Translations under genes and position numbers: made by a program
Part shown: piece by piece, positions 8,454-16,646 of the stretch
Position numbering within the stretch: position 1 is the first letter of the stretch
How the letters are laid out: every line of letters starts with the position of its first letter
Source of the DNA: an uncultured Brachyspira sp.
GTDB lineage: Bacteria; Spirochaetota; Brachyspiria; Brachyspirales; Brachyspiraceae
Assembly: GCF_944388875.1 (NCBI RefSeq)
Contig: NZ_CALXKQ010000005.1
Location: 1 to 64,000 of the forward strand
Length of the DNA: 64,000 nt
Reading direction: 5' to 3'
The notes under the pieces: model-generated
Told to the model about the DNA's origin: nothing
The model's input: only the letters and a program-made list of their open reading frames with translations
Database searches by the model: none

Positions 8454-10418
8454 TTACCACCATTTTTTACTTAAGTCAGGTTTTCTTATATATTCAGGCA
8501 ATACTAATTTAGTATTATTTTCAGGTATATATTCGGTATTGCCTCTTAAATAAGCCGCTATATTATCATATCCGTTATCAGCAGCCAAATCAGCAGCAGT
8601 AAATCCGTCGCTGTCTTTTAATGTCTTATCTGCATTGCATTTTTCAACTAAAGTCATAACAGCATCTATATTTCCATAAGCAGCAGCATAATGAAGAGCA
8701 GTATCCTTAGCTGTATCAGTTGTATTAACATCAGCATTTCCTTTTTGAACTAAAACTACTAAAGCATCAACATTATTTTCCAAAGCAGCATAATGTATAG
8801 GATATATTCCCTCATCATTAGCCATATTCACGCTTGACTTATCAGAAGAAATTATGTTCTCTATAACTTCAGCAGAAGCATACATAGCAGCATAATGCAA
8901 AGCTGTATTTCCGTCAGAGTTCTTTATTTTTGTATCTGCACCGTATTTCAAAAGAAGAGCAACGGTACTAGGCTTATCTTTCATAGAAGCCCAATGCAAA
9001 GGAGTATCTCCTCCGTTATTATCAAGTTCATTAACCAATGTTTTATCTTTTTCCAATAATAATATAACCGCATCATCATTTCCATTAGCTGAAGCTACAT
9101 GTATAGGCATAGATCCGTCTATATCATCTCTTGCCTTGATATCGCATCCTGCATTGATAAGCGTATAAACTATATCAGCATTTCCAATATATGAAGCAAC
9201 TATTAAAGGAGTAGCTCCTCCCAAATACCAGCTGTCTAAAGTAGCCTCGTAAGGAAGTTTTGCCTCTTTGTTTATATCTTTATAAGAAAGTAAAGCTTCA
9301 ACAGAATCAAGACTATTATTAATAACAGCCAAATGAAGAGGATAATATCCATTCTCATCAGCAAAATTAGGATTAACTCCTTCTTTTATTAGATTATTCA
9401 ATGCTATTATATCATTATTTTTTACAGCAACTAAAAGTTCAAGCTGTTTAACATCAAGAGTTTGATTTTCCTGATTTTTAGCATAAGTATCTCCGCCTTC
9501 CTGTATGGATTTATCGGGAACATCTTCTTCAGCCATTTCTTCATCTTCTGCTATTTCTTCTTCAGCCATTTCCTCTTCTGCAGTATTATTATCAGCTAAA
9601 ACAGTTTCTTCTTCCAAATTTTCTTCTTCAGCATCTTCCCTTTTTATATTATCATTTCCAGCTAAATAATTTTTCACATCATCTTGTCTTGCATAGTCCA
9701 TAGGATTGCTTCCGTCTTTTGCCTTACTTTCTTTATCAGCTCCCAAATCAACAAGAGTCTGAACAGTATCAACAGAAGAAAAAGCTGCAGCATAATGAAG
9801 AGGCGTCCATCCGTCAGCATCCTTAGCCTCTATATCTGCACCATTTTCCATTAAAAGCTCGATAGTATCCTTCTTATCCTTCATAGCAGCCCAATGCAAT
9901 GGAGTATTATCTCTATTATCTACTATATTCACTAATTGAGGATCTTTAGCAAGCAAAACTTTTATTACATCATTTCTTCCATTAGCAGCAGCAAGGTGTA
10001 TAGCCATAGCTCCGTCAACGCCATCTCTAGCTCTTATATTAGCCTTATTATCTAATAGCAAAGAAACAATATCAGCATTCCCCATAAATGCAGCCAATAT
10101 CATAGGGGTAGAACCGCCTAAAAACCAATTATCTATACTTACTTTCATATCCAATTTGGAATCTATATTTATATTTCTTACTTTTAAAAGTTCATTTATA
10201 GTATTTATATCACTGTTATAAACTGCTCTATGCAAAGGACTATATCCTTCATTATCTAATATATTAATATCTATATCACTAGAAGCTGATAAAATACTTG
10301 ATACATCGGCGGAATTCTTAGAATTAATAGCCTGAAATAATTTTTCCTCATCTGCTGTTAATGCAAATATAGAATAACTAAGAATTAAAAATACCGCTAA
10401 AAATTTAATATGTTTCAC
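8454..10418 (-). CDS. Secreted ankyrin-repeat protein with internal duplication
   Basis: A 654-residue protein with a cleavable-type signal peptide (MKHIKFLAVFLILSYSIFA) and two ankyrin blocks. Block one (about 25-255) and block two (about 325-640) are alike repeat by repeat: each has a GGxTPxIxAxxxGNADIV unit, an RDxxDGxMxIHxAxANG unit and a DTPLHWAxMKDK unit. The blocks are joined by a very acidic, low-complexity linker (about 262-310). The start is GTG at 10418, supported by GGAG 8 bases upstream; no better ATG exists. A promoter at 10457-10484 and a terminator at 8394-8427 make it a single-gene unit. It is probably periplasmic or surface-located. The binding partner is unknown. Confidence 0.88.
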   Translation of the reverse strand: MKHIKFLAVFLILSYSIFALTADEEKLFQAINSKNSADVSSILSASSDIDINILDNEGYSPLHRAVYNSDINTINELLKVRNINIDSKLDMKVSIDNWFLGGSTPMILAAFMGNADIVSLLLDNKANIRARDGVDGAMAIHLAAANGRNDVIKVLLAKDPQLVNIVDNRDNTPLHWAAMKDKKDTIELLMENGADIEAKDADGWTPLHYAAAFSSVDTVQTLVDLGADKESKAKDGSNPMDYARQDDVKNYLAGNDNIKREDAEEENLEEETVLADNNTAEEEMAEEEIAEDEEMAEEDVPDKSIQEGGDTYAKNQENQTLDVKQLELLVAVKNNDIIALNNLIKEGVNPNFADENGYYPLHLAVINNSLDSVEALLSYKDINKEAKLPYEATLDSWYLGGATPLIVASYIGNADIVYTLINAGCDIKARDDIDGSMPIHVASANGNDDAVILLLEKDKTLVNELDNNGGDTPLHWASMKDKPSTVALLLKYGADTKIKNSDGNTALHYAAMYASAEVIENIISSDKSSVNMANDEGIYPIHYAALENNVDALVVLVQKGNADVNTTDTAKDTALHYAAAYGNIDAVMTLVEKCNADKTLKDSDGFTAADLAADNGYDNIAAYLRGNTEYIPENNTKLVLPEYIRKPDLSKKWW

Positions 10419-10456
10419 CTTTGATACTCCAATCTCAGAAAATAATACTTTTTATA

Positions 10457-10484
10457 AGTATATTAGATAATAAATAAATATCAA
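10457..10484 (-). promoter_or_regulatory. Promoter of the ankyrin gene
   Basis: The minus strand shows TTGATA (10479-10484), a 16-base spacer and TATACT (10457-10462), about 40 bases before the GTG start. Confidence 0.6.
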
Positions 10485-10925
10485 GTACATCAATAAATTT
10501 ATTGTTGAGGTGTATGAGTTTTTATGGATTTTTTAAAACAAAAAAATAATATACTTATTATAGTATTCTTGCTTATAAAATTAAAGTAAGTATACTGCTA
10601 TGAGTAAAAATTATACTTTTGACTTTTCATTATCTATAGTTCAAAATCATTAAAAGATAATAATATTTAACTCTTCTTAAAAGATGTTTATGACACTATA
10701 AAAAATTATTTAAGTTTTACTTATTAGGTATTGTTTCAAAAATAAAATACCAATAAATAATAATACATATTTTCTAAATAGTATATTATCATATTTTACA
10801 GAAAAAAGGTTTGTTTAATAAAGTAAAACTTTTGAATGTATAGAAATATTGTTTTTTTGTTTGAGCATAAAATTATACATTATTAGTGAGATAATTACAT
10901 ATCAATGAAAAAATAGTCAATTTTA
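10485..10925. other. AT-rich gap without a recognisable gene
   Basis: About 440 bases between the ankyrin gene promoter and the end of the MATE gene. Both strands are broken by many stops, and no tRNA, repeat or convincing open frame was seen. A weak hairpin (GGTAT with ATACC, near 10727-10753) may end the MATE transcript but has no T-run of note. Confidence 0.6.
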
Positions 10926-12224
10926 TTATCTTTTATAACTATTAAAATTTATAAAAAATATAAAAGAAAAAATACCAGTTAAAATTTCAGCAGCAGGAAA
11001 AGAAAGCCATACACCTATCATATTAAAGATTGAAGAGAGGATAAATATAGAAGGCATTATAAATATAAAACCTCTAAGCATAGATATTATAAATGAAGGC
11101 TTAGCTTTATCCATAGCAGAAAAATATACGCATGTAATAATGTTATATCCTACAAATATAAAAGCAGTAAAATATAAATAAAGTCCTTCAACTGCTATTC
11201 TTTGAAGCTCCATATCATTATCCTTATTAAATGCACTTGTTATATCATCAGCAAATACAGATGTTATTATATAAACTATTACCGCAATAGATGAAGATAA
11301 AATCAAAGCATATTTATATATTTTATTAATATTTTTTATGTTTCCAAAATTGCTGCTTATTATAGGCTGTATACCTTGTCCTGTTCCAGTAAATATAGCT
11401 ATAATAACCAAGGCAATATTTGCTATTATACCGTAAGCTGCAACACCAATATTACCTGCTATTTTAAGTATTACAATATTAAAAGCTATTATAACAAATC
11501 CTGAAGAAACTTCTGTTATTAAAAATGAAATTCCTAATGAAGCCGTTTCAAAAAATTTTTTAAAATTTATATTAGGCCTTGTAATTGAAAAAGTGTTTTC
11601 CCTTCTTATAAATAAAATTGATAAAATAAACATGCTTACAATAGGAGAAAAACCAGTAGCCAAAGCAGCGCCGAATATTCCCATTTTAAAAGGAAATATA
11701 AAAACATAATCAAATATTATATTAAATAAACTACCCATAATCATTCCAAGCATTGCAAGTTTAGGATGATTATCATTTCTTACAAATCCAAGAAGCAAGT
11801 TATTAAGCATAAACATAGGTGAAAAAAACAATATTACTTTTAAATATATATCAGTCATAATATAAACATTATCCCTAGCCCCTAAAACATAAGCTATTTT
11901 CTGAGTAAAAAAAACGGCTGCAATAATAAAGAATGCAGAGAAAAATATAATATAAATAAAAGCATTAGAAAATATTATATTAGCTTCATTATTTTTATTC
12001 TGTGTTTTTAGTATTGAATATTTAGTAGCAGAACCCATACCAATCATAAGACCGAAACCATTAACGAAATTATAAATAGGTATAGCAATATTTAAAGCAG
12101 CAAGACCTTCAGAACCTGTACCTCTTGCAACAAAAAAAGTATCTGCAAGTATATAGCATGATAAACCAATCATTCCTATTATATTTAAAGATACATACTT
12201 AATAAATAAATTTAATATATTCAT
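10926..12224 (-). CDS. MATE-family multidrug/metabolite exporter
   Basis: A 432-residue polytopic membrane protein with about twelve hydrophobic segments, in the MATE (NorM/DinF/VmrA-like) family. Typical family phrases are visible: ADTFFVARGTGSEGLAALNI near the N-terminus, GMGSATKYSI after it, and GQGIQPIISSNFG in the second half. Such proteins export cations or drugs in exchange for Na+ or H+. The leader holds its own promoter (12353-12381) and an attenuator-like hairpin with a T-run 22 bases before the ATG, so expression is probably controlled by premature termination. GGGG precedes the ATG by 8 bases. The substrate is unknown. Confidence 0.9.
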   Translation of the reverse strand: MNILNLFIKYVSLNIIGMIGLSCYILADTFFVARGTGSEGLAALNIAIPIYNFVNGFGLMIGMGSATKYSILKTQNKNNEANIIFSNAFIYIIFFSAFFIIAAVFFTQKIAYVLGARDNVYIMTDIYLKVILFFSPMFMLNNLLLGFVRNDNHPKLAMLGMIMGSLFNIIFDYVFIFPFKMGIFGAALATGFSPIVSMFILSILFIRRENTFSITRPNINFKKFFETASLGISFLITEVSSGFVIIAFNIVILKIAGNIGVAAYGIIANIALVIIAIFTGTGQGIQPIISSNFGNIKNINKIYKYALILSSSIAVIVYIITSVFADDITSAFNKDNDMELQRIAVEGLYLYFTAFIFVGYNIITCVYFSAMDKAKPSFIISMLRGFIFIMPSIFILSSIFNMIGVWLSFPAAEILTGIFSFIFFINFNSYKR

Positions 12225-12346
12225 AAAAAATACCCCATAATAAAAAAACGTTTGCGTTCATACTTTCTAAGGCCTACGGTATGAATACAAACGTTAAAAA
12301 AAATTTATCCGGCGACAAATTTTATTATTTCTATAAATTATTTAAT
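12225..12346 (-). promoter_or_regulatory. Attenuator-like 5' leader of the MATE gene
   Basis: The predicted leader is about 120 nt. A first small hairpin (arms AAAATTT/AAATTTT, about 12297-12320) has a GC-rich loop. A long hairpin follows at 12247-12295: AACGTTTG plus TTCATAC pair with GTATGAA plus CAAACGTT around a 15-base loop. On the minus strand the second stem runs straight into seven T. The T-run is found only in the minus orientation, and nothing upstream on that strand needs a terminator, so conditional termination of the leader is the natural reading. It matches no riboswitch class I can recall. Confidence 0.55.
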
Positions 12347-12352
12347 AATATT

Positions 12353-12381
12353 ATTATATAACAACAAATAATATAAGTCAA
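12353..12381 (-). promoter_or_regulatory. Promoter of the MATE gene
   Basis: The minus strand shows TTGACT (12376-12381), 17 bases and TATAAT (12353-12358). It is divergent from the trmD promoter, with the two -35 boxes about 22 bases apart. Confidence 0.75.
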
Positions 12382-12403
12382 TTTTTTTTATTATATTGTT
12401 AAC

Positions 12404-12432
12404 TTGCCTAATTAATATTAATTAAGTATAAT
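12404..12432 (+). promoter_or_regulatory. Promoter of trmD, apparently leaderless
   Basis: TTGCCT (12404-12409), 17 bases, TATAAT (12427-12432). The expected transcription start, about 7 bases after the -10, coincides with the A of the trmD ATG at 12439. No Shine-Dalgarno sequence is present between them. Confidence 0.65.
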
Positions 12433-12438
12433 AAGTAA

Positions 12439-13170
12439 ATGATAATAGATATTCTGACACTTTTTCCTAAATTCTATGAAAGCCCTATTTCCGTGGGACT
12501 GATAGGAAGTGCCGTTAAAGAAAATAAAATAAATTTAAATATTATTGACATGAGAGTATATGGCGAAGGCAATTATAAAAGATGCGATGATTATCCTTAC
12601 GGCGGCGGACCTGGAATGATTATGACTTATAATATTTTCAAAAAATACTTTGACAATAATAAAAATGGATATACTTTATTTTTCTCTCCTTCTGGAAAAA
12701 CTCTTACTCAAAAAAAAATAAAAGAGCTTTCTAATAAAGAACATATAACAATGATACTTGGGCATTATGAGGGAATAGATTATAGAGTTGAACATAAATA
12801 CGCTGATGAAGCTTTAAGTATAGGAGATTATGTATTAAGCGGAGGTGAGATACCTGCTTTGCTTATTGTAGATGCAATTTCAAGATATAAGGGAATTTTG
12901 AATAATGATGCATCTGTACCAAGCGACACTTTTGAAGAAAATTCTATGGGACTTTTAGAATATGAACAGTATACAAGACCAGCTGAAATAGATAATATGA
13001 AAGTACCTGAAGTATTAATATCTGGAAATCATAAAAATATAGATGAATATAGAAGAGAGAGAAGTTTGATAAAAACATTTATAAATAGGGCTGATTTGTT
13101 TTCAAAAATAGATTTGAATAAAAAAGATTTAAAAATTATATTTGATTATTTAAAAAATAAAAATATTTAA
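12439..13170 (+). CDS. trmD: tRNA (guanine-N1)-methyltransferase TrmD
   Basis: A 243-residue SPOUT-class enzyme that methylates G37 next to the anticodon of certain tRNAs, preventing +1 frameshifting. The deep-knot SAM site is visible as LGHYEGIDYRV (about 107-117) and SIGDYVLSGGE (about 127-137). The N-terminal DYPYGGGPGM (51-60) is the family's typical signature. Length is standard. It is not in the common rpsP-rimM-trmD-rplS operon here; instead it stands alone with a promoter that leaves no 5' leader. Its product is essential or near-essential in most bacteria. The GNAT gene follows 21 bases later. Confidence 0.97.
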   Translation: MIIDILTLFPKFYESPISVGLIGSAVKENKINLNIIDMRVYGEGNYKRCDDYPYGGGPGMIMTYNIFKKYFDNNKNGYTLFFSPSGKTLTQKKIKELSNKEHITMILGHYEGIDYRVEHKYADEALSIGDYVLSGGEIPALLIVDAISRYKGILNNDASVPSDTFEENSMGLLEYEQYTRPAEIDNMKVPEVLISGNHKNIDEYRRERSLIKTFINRADLFSKIDLNKKDLKIIFDYLKNKNI

Positions 13171-13191
13171 TATCAGGAGCATTATAATTAC

Positions 13192-13683
13192 ATGTTAATA
13201 AGAAAAGCTAATTATGAAGATATTGATAAATTATCAGAAATATTTGAATATGCAAGAAAATTTATGAAAGAAAATAATAATCCAAATCAATGGACTAATG
13301 GATACCCTTCAAAAGATGACATAAAGTCAGATATAGATAAAGGACATAGTTATGTATGTTTGGATGACAGCAATAATATAATATGCACTTTTTGTTTTTA
13401 TATTGGAATAGATAATAATTATAATAATATATACAATGGTGCTTGGCTTAATAATGATAAATATGCTGTTGTACACAGAATAGCATCATTGCATGGAAGA
13501 AAAGGTGCTGCTTCTTTTTGTATAAATTATTGTTTTAATATTCATAATAATATAAGAATAGATACTCATAAAGATAATATACCTATGCAGAAATTTTTGG
13601 AGAAAGAAGGATTCATAAAATGCGGTATAATTAAACTTCAAAGAAATAATGATGAGAGAATAGCATTTCAAAAAGTTAAATAA
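13192..13683 (+). CDS. GNAT-family N-acetyltransferase
   Basis: A 163-residue protein with a GNAT fold: an N-terminal MLIRKANYEDIDKLSEIF, a central YAVVHRIASLHGRKGAASF corresponding to the acetyl-CoA-binding region, and a C-terminal FLEKEGFIKCGIIK with the usual L-E-K-x-G-F pattern. The substrate is unknown. AGGAG lies 12 bases before the ATG, which is long but no better start exists. It follows trmD closely and is ended by a bidirectional terminator. It could be read through from the trmD promoter. Confidence 0.8.
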   Translation: MLIRKANYEDIDKLSEIFEYARKFMKENNNPNQWTNGYPSKDDIKSDIDKGHSYVCLDDSNNIICTFCFYIGIDNNYNNIYNGAWLNNDKYAVVHRIASLHGRKGAASFCINYCFNIHNNIRIDTHKDNIPMQKFLEKEGFIKCGIIKLQRNNDERIAFQKVK

Positions 13684-13697
13684 TTAAATAAAAAAAT

Positions 13698-13727
13698 AAA
13701 CACATAACATAAAAATGCTATGTGTTT
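13698..13727. terminator. Bidirectional terminator
   Basis: AAACACATA (13698-13706) pairs with TATGTGTTT (13719-13727). A runs on the left and T runs on the right allow it to end both the GNAT gene (plus) and the FlgN-like gene (minus). Confidence 0.7.
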
Positions 13728-13751
13728 TTATTAAGATATAAATATTCTATA

Positions 13752-14261
13752 TTAAACTTGCTTATTTACTAATACTGATAATTTTCTATTAACAACATGC
13801 TCTTTGCCTTTATTGTTATATCCCACTTTTTTACTTTCATGCAAAACTTCTTTCATATTTGCAAATAGATCCAAAGCTTCATCAAAAAGTTTAGGAGCTA
13901 ATTTGTTTAAATGTCTTAAACGTGCCATCAATGTTACTAACTCAAGACGCAATGCAGATATTTTTGCAGTTTTATTTAGAGGTATTCTTCTAATGATATC
14001 TGATAATGTTGCGGTTTCTGAAAGATGAGGAAATTTATTCAATACTATTAAATCTATAACACTTTCTCTTAATTTTCTAAGTTCATTAGCCTCTGTCATT
14101 TTTTCATTCTGATGATCGCAGTATAAATGTATATCCTGCAGTCTAGTATTGATGATAGAATTAACCTTCTTTTCTTCATCATCCAATATAATTTTATAAA
14201 CTTCTATTTCTTTAGAAAGAAGTATCTCTATTTTTGTAAGCTCTTCATATAAGTTAAACAT
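13752..14261 (-). CDS. flgN: FlgN-like flagellar export chaperone
   Basis: A 169-residue, fully helical protein. An N-terminal helix (LYEELTKIEILLSKEIEVYK) is followed by the FlgN-like stretch containing EANELRKLRESVIDLI, then long amphipathic helices. FlgN chaperones the hook-associated proteins FlgK and FlgL to the export apparatus. The family is diverse in sequence, so the call rests on length, helical pattern, the LRKLRE segment and an upstream site matching the flagellar sigma-28 promoter. It has no other flagellar gene directly beside it. The assignment is probable, not certain. Confidence 0.6.
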   Translation of the reverse strand: MFNLYEELTKIEILLSKEIEVYKIILDDEEKKVNSIINTRLQDIHLYCDHQNEKMTEANELRKLRESVIDLIVLNKFPHLSETATLSDIIRRIPLNKTAKISALRLELVTLMARLRHLNKLAPKLFDEALDLFANMKEVLHESKKVGYNNKGKEHVVNRKLSVLVNKQV

Positions 14262-14316
14262 AAAATACCACCTTTAAGTTAATAGCCAACCTAATTATTA
14301 GTTAACTATAATAAAA

Positions 14317-14343
14317 TTCTCGGTATTTGTTATGATTACTTTA
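14317..14343 (-). promoter_or_regulatory. Sigma-28-like promoter of the FlgN-like gene
   Basis: The minus strand reads TAAA (14340-14343), exactly 15 bases, then ACCGAGAA (14317-14324), against the consensus TAAA-N15-GCCGATAA. The -35 and spacing are perfect and six of eight -10 bases agree. The start codon lies about 50 bases downstream. Confidence 0.6.
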
Positions 14344-14354
14344 CATAATTTTTC

Positions 14355-15647
14355 TTAATTTTCTATCTCTATTGATTTTATAGCTTCTATACAGATGTCC
14401 CTGTTTTCTTTACCTGAATAAGTAAACCAAGCAAGCAATGCTAGTTTTTTTGTAACAGCAGCAAGAGTAATCATATAATCATCCTCTTCAAGACTCTTCT
14501 CATAAACTAAACTCTCTATATTGCTGCTTTCTATTTTAACATCTATAGCATCGCCTTTATATTCTCCTGCTATATCTATTTGTTTTAATACATATTCCAT
14601 TATAACATCAAGCTCTTCATTGGCAAAAGAATAAACCTGCATGGCTATATATACATTTATATCTTTAAACTCTATTAAAGTTTTATCATTTTTAAATACA
14701 TTCATACGCATAGGAAGTTTTATACTAAATCCTGCTGCTATTGAATAACGTGCCTGTTCAAGTCTAAAACCTATTTCCATATTAGGCTGATGAGTATTTT
14801 TCTTAGATTCTATAAATTTAACCATGTTTTCATCATCTAAATAATTAGCTATACTGATAAGTATGTCCCATGGATATTTTAAATTACTGTCTTTTTTATA
14901 TGCCTCTTGAAAAGAATACATAATCTTTTTATACATGGTTCTTTCTCTGTCATCTATAATTTCTCTAAATGGAAAATAAAGCCAAATCATACTAATAAAA
15001 CTTTTAAACCAAAAATTAGCATTCATCTCTTCAGTATTCCATATAAAGAAATCTTCAGCTAATGTTAATCTGTCTTCTTCATTTGCTTCTATTAAATCTG
15101 TAAACCAACTTTTGCCCCAATATCCCAAAGATGAGAGAGCAAAATACTCTTTTTCTATCATAGGATAATCATAAGGCATTGATATCATAAAATTGCTGAA
15201 GCCGTTGTCATGATGAGCTATAAGCATTTGGGCATAACTTGCTAATGAGTTTATAAAGAATCTTTGCAAGGATTTAAAATCTCTGTCCCTAAAATATCCG
15301 CTAGGGTCTTTATGGGCATCATCTTCTCTAAACTCAATATCAAGTCTTCTTGCTATTCTGTCTAAAACACTTACTATAAATCTATGATATCCAGCACCGA
15401 ATGTACCAGTACTTATTGTTATAAAAATAGTATCATTTTTGAACTCAAAATATATAGGGTCTGATGACGGATGAAAAGAGTATATTAATGTATTGCCATC
15501 CTCTATTATAGAAAACTCTGACAGCATTACTAAAGGGTTTATATTAACTTCATTTAAAGAGGATACTATTGCTCTGAATAATCTGTCTTGCGTAGGAATA
15601 ACCCTTCTATTATCAAATTTAGCCGAAAGTAAAAATTCTATATTCAT
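14355..15647 (-). CDS. Conserved-looking protein of unknown function, 430 residues
   Basis: I do not recognise this protein. It is soluble, with no signal peptide, membrane segment or repeat. The N-terminal third is beta-rich (IEDGNTLIYSFHPSSDPIYF, then FITISTGTFGAGYHRFIVSV); the middle is helical and aromatic. A C-terminal region of about 120 residues again looks mixed alpha/beta. No Shine-Dalgarno sequence is evident before the ATG. A short perfect inverted repeat (15663-15681) lies just upstream. It is 93 bases before the FlgN-like gene on the same strand, but that gene has its own promoter, so a flagellar role is not implied. Confidence 0.75.
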   Translation of the reverse strand: MNIEFLLSAKFDNRRVIPTQDRLFRAIVSSLNEVNINPLVMLSEFSIIEDGNTLIYSFHPSSDPIYFEFKNDTIFITISTGTFGAGYHRFIVSVLDRIARRLDIEFREDDAHKDPSGYFRDRDFKSLQRFFINSLASYAQMLIAHHDNGFSNFMISMPYDYPMIEKEYFALSSLGYWGKSWFTDLIEANEEDRLTLAEDFFIWNTEEMNANFWFKSFISMIWLYFPFREIIDDRERTMYKKIMYSFQEAYKKDSNLKYPWDILISIANYLDDENMVKFIESKKNTHQPNMEIGFRLEQARYSIAAGFSIKLPMRMNVFKNDKTLIEFKDINVYIAMQVYSFANEELDVIMEYVLKQIDIAGEYKGDAIDVKIESSNIESLVYEKSLEEDDYMITLAAVTKKLALLAWFTYSGKENRDICIEAIKSIEIEN

Positions 15648-15662
15648 ATATATATTCTATTT

Positions 15663-15681
15663 TTTTAGTATTTTACTAAAA
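15663..15681. repeat. Short perfect inverted repeat
   Basis: TTTTAGTA (15663-15670) and TACTAAAA (15674-15681) around three T. It lies directly upstream of the unknown 430-residue gene on the minus strand and could be an operator. AT-rich chance occurrence is also possible. Confidence 0.4.
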
Positions 15682-15777
15682 TATAATAACATTTTTTATT
15701 ATTTTAGCAACATTTATTTTATAATTATACCAATTTACAGCATAAAACACAGGAATTTGAAATACTTATATATACCA

Positions 15778-15805
15778 TTGAAAAAACTTTTATATATGTT
15801 ATAAT
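15778..15805 (+). promoter_or_regulatory. Promoter of scpB
   Basis: TTGAAA (15778-15783), 16 bases, TATAAT (15800-15805). The ATG lies about 38 bases downstream. Confidence 0.7.
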
Positions 15806-15843
15806 TTAAAAATACAAAATAAAAAAGGATTTTTGGAAATATT

Positions 15844-16488
15844 ATGGATGATATAAAAGAAACTGCTGAAAATGTTGCTGAAGCTGAAAAAAAAGAAGAT
15901 GCTGCTGTTCAATCAGAAAAAAATACCTTAGAAATAGATGACTCTGTTTTATCCAATAAGGAAGAGCTTGAAAGAGTAATGGAAGCTGTAATATATGTGG
16001 AAGGCAGTATAGATATAGCCAGATTAAGAAATCTTTTTAAATGTGAAAATTCTGATATAATAAATTATATAGAAAATATTAACAAAAAATACAGAAATGC
16101 AGGAAGTGCTATAGAAATACTTGAAGTTGGAAATTCTATTATTATGACTATAATACCTTCAACTTTTGGTACATTATCTGCAATTTATGATAAAAAACGT
16201 AAGAAAAAAATATCTAAAGCAATGCTCCAAACCCTATCAATAATAGCATACAAACAGCCTCTTACAAAAGCTGAGATAGATGATATAAGACAAAGCGACA
16301 GCGGTTATCATTTAAAGGCACTTATGGAAGACGGATTTATAGCTTGGAAGGGAAGAAAGAATTATTTAGATAAAAGACAAACATACGGAACTACTGATAA
16401 ATTCCTTATGCATTTTGGTATAAACAGTTTAGATGATCTTCCTAAATTAAGAGAATTAAAAGATTTAGAATTCAATAAAAATGAATAA
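15844..16488 (+). CDS. scpB: Segregation and condensation protein ScpB
   Basis: A 214-residue kleisin-associated subunit of the SMC-ScpA-ScpB complex that compacts and segregates the chromosome. The two winged-helix domains are visible: LERVMEAVIYVEGSIDIARL (about 39-58) opens the first, and KAMLQTLSIIAYKQPLTKAE opens the second. The family's typical GR-x-Y segment is present as WKGRKNYLDKRQTYGTTDKF. The first 35 residues are an acidic extension outside the family core. scpA is not adjacent, which is unusual because the two often sit together. The gene has its own promoter. Confidence 0.95.
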   Translation: MDDIKETAENVAEAEKKEDAAVQSEKNTLEIDDSVLSNKEELERVMEAVIYVEGSIDIARLRNLFKCENSDIINYIENINKKYRNAGSAIEILEVGNSIIMTIIPSTFGTLSAIYDKKRKKKISKAMLQTLSIIAYKQPLTKAEIDDIRQSDSGYHLKALMEDGFIAWKGRKNYLDKRQTYGTTDKFLMHFGINSLDDLPKLRELKDLEFNKNE

Positions 16489-16538
16489 TTATAGTTTTTA
16501 ATTTAAATAAATTGAAAATATGTTCATAGTTTATTAAA

Positions 16539-16613
16539 CTTGTTTCAAAGCTAGATTAATAGATAAATTATACTATTCTAATTTGGTAATCTTATCAAGT
16601 ACTTTTGAAACAG
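16539..16613. repeat. Long imperfect inverted repeat after scpB
   Basis: CTTGTTTCAAAG (16539-16550) and CTTTTGAAACAG (16602-16613) share the complementary core GTTTCAAA. The inner segments CTAGATTAATAG and CTATTCTAATTT also partly pair. It lies between convergent genes and may be an unusual terminator or a decayed element. There is no strong T-run. Confidence 0.4.
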
Positions 16614-16646
16614 TATATTAAATAAAAAAATATTTACGCATAAAAT

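Noticed and set aside
10727-10753. Weak hairpin as the MATE terminator
   Set aside because: A stem of about 5-6 bp with no strong T-run, about 170 bases past the stop; support is insufficient.
12247-12295. MATE-leader hairpin as a terminator on the plus strand
   Set aside because: The plus-strand side is followed by A residues, not T; only the minus orientation has the T-run, so it fits an attenuator of the MATE leader.
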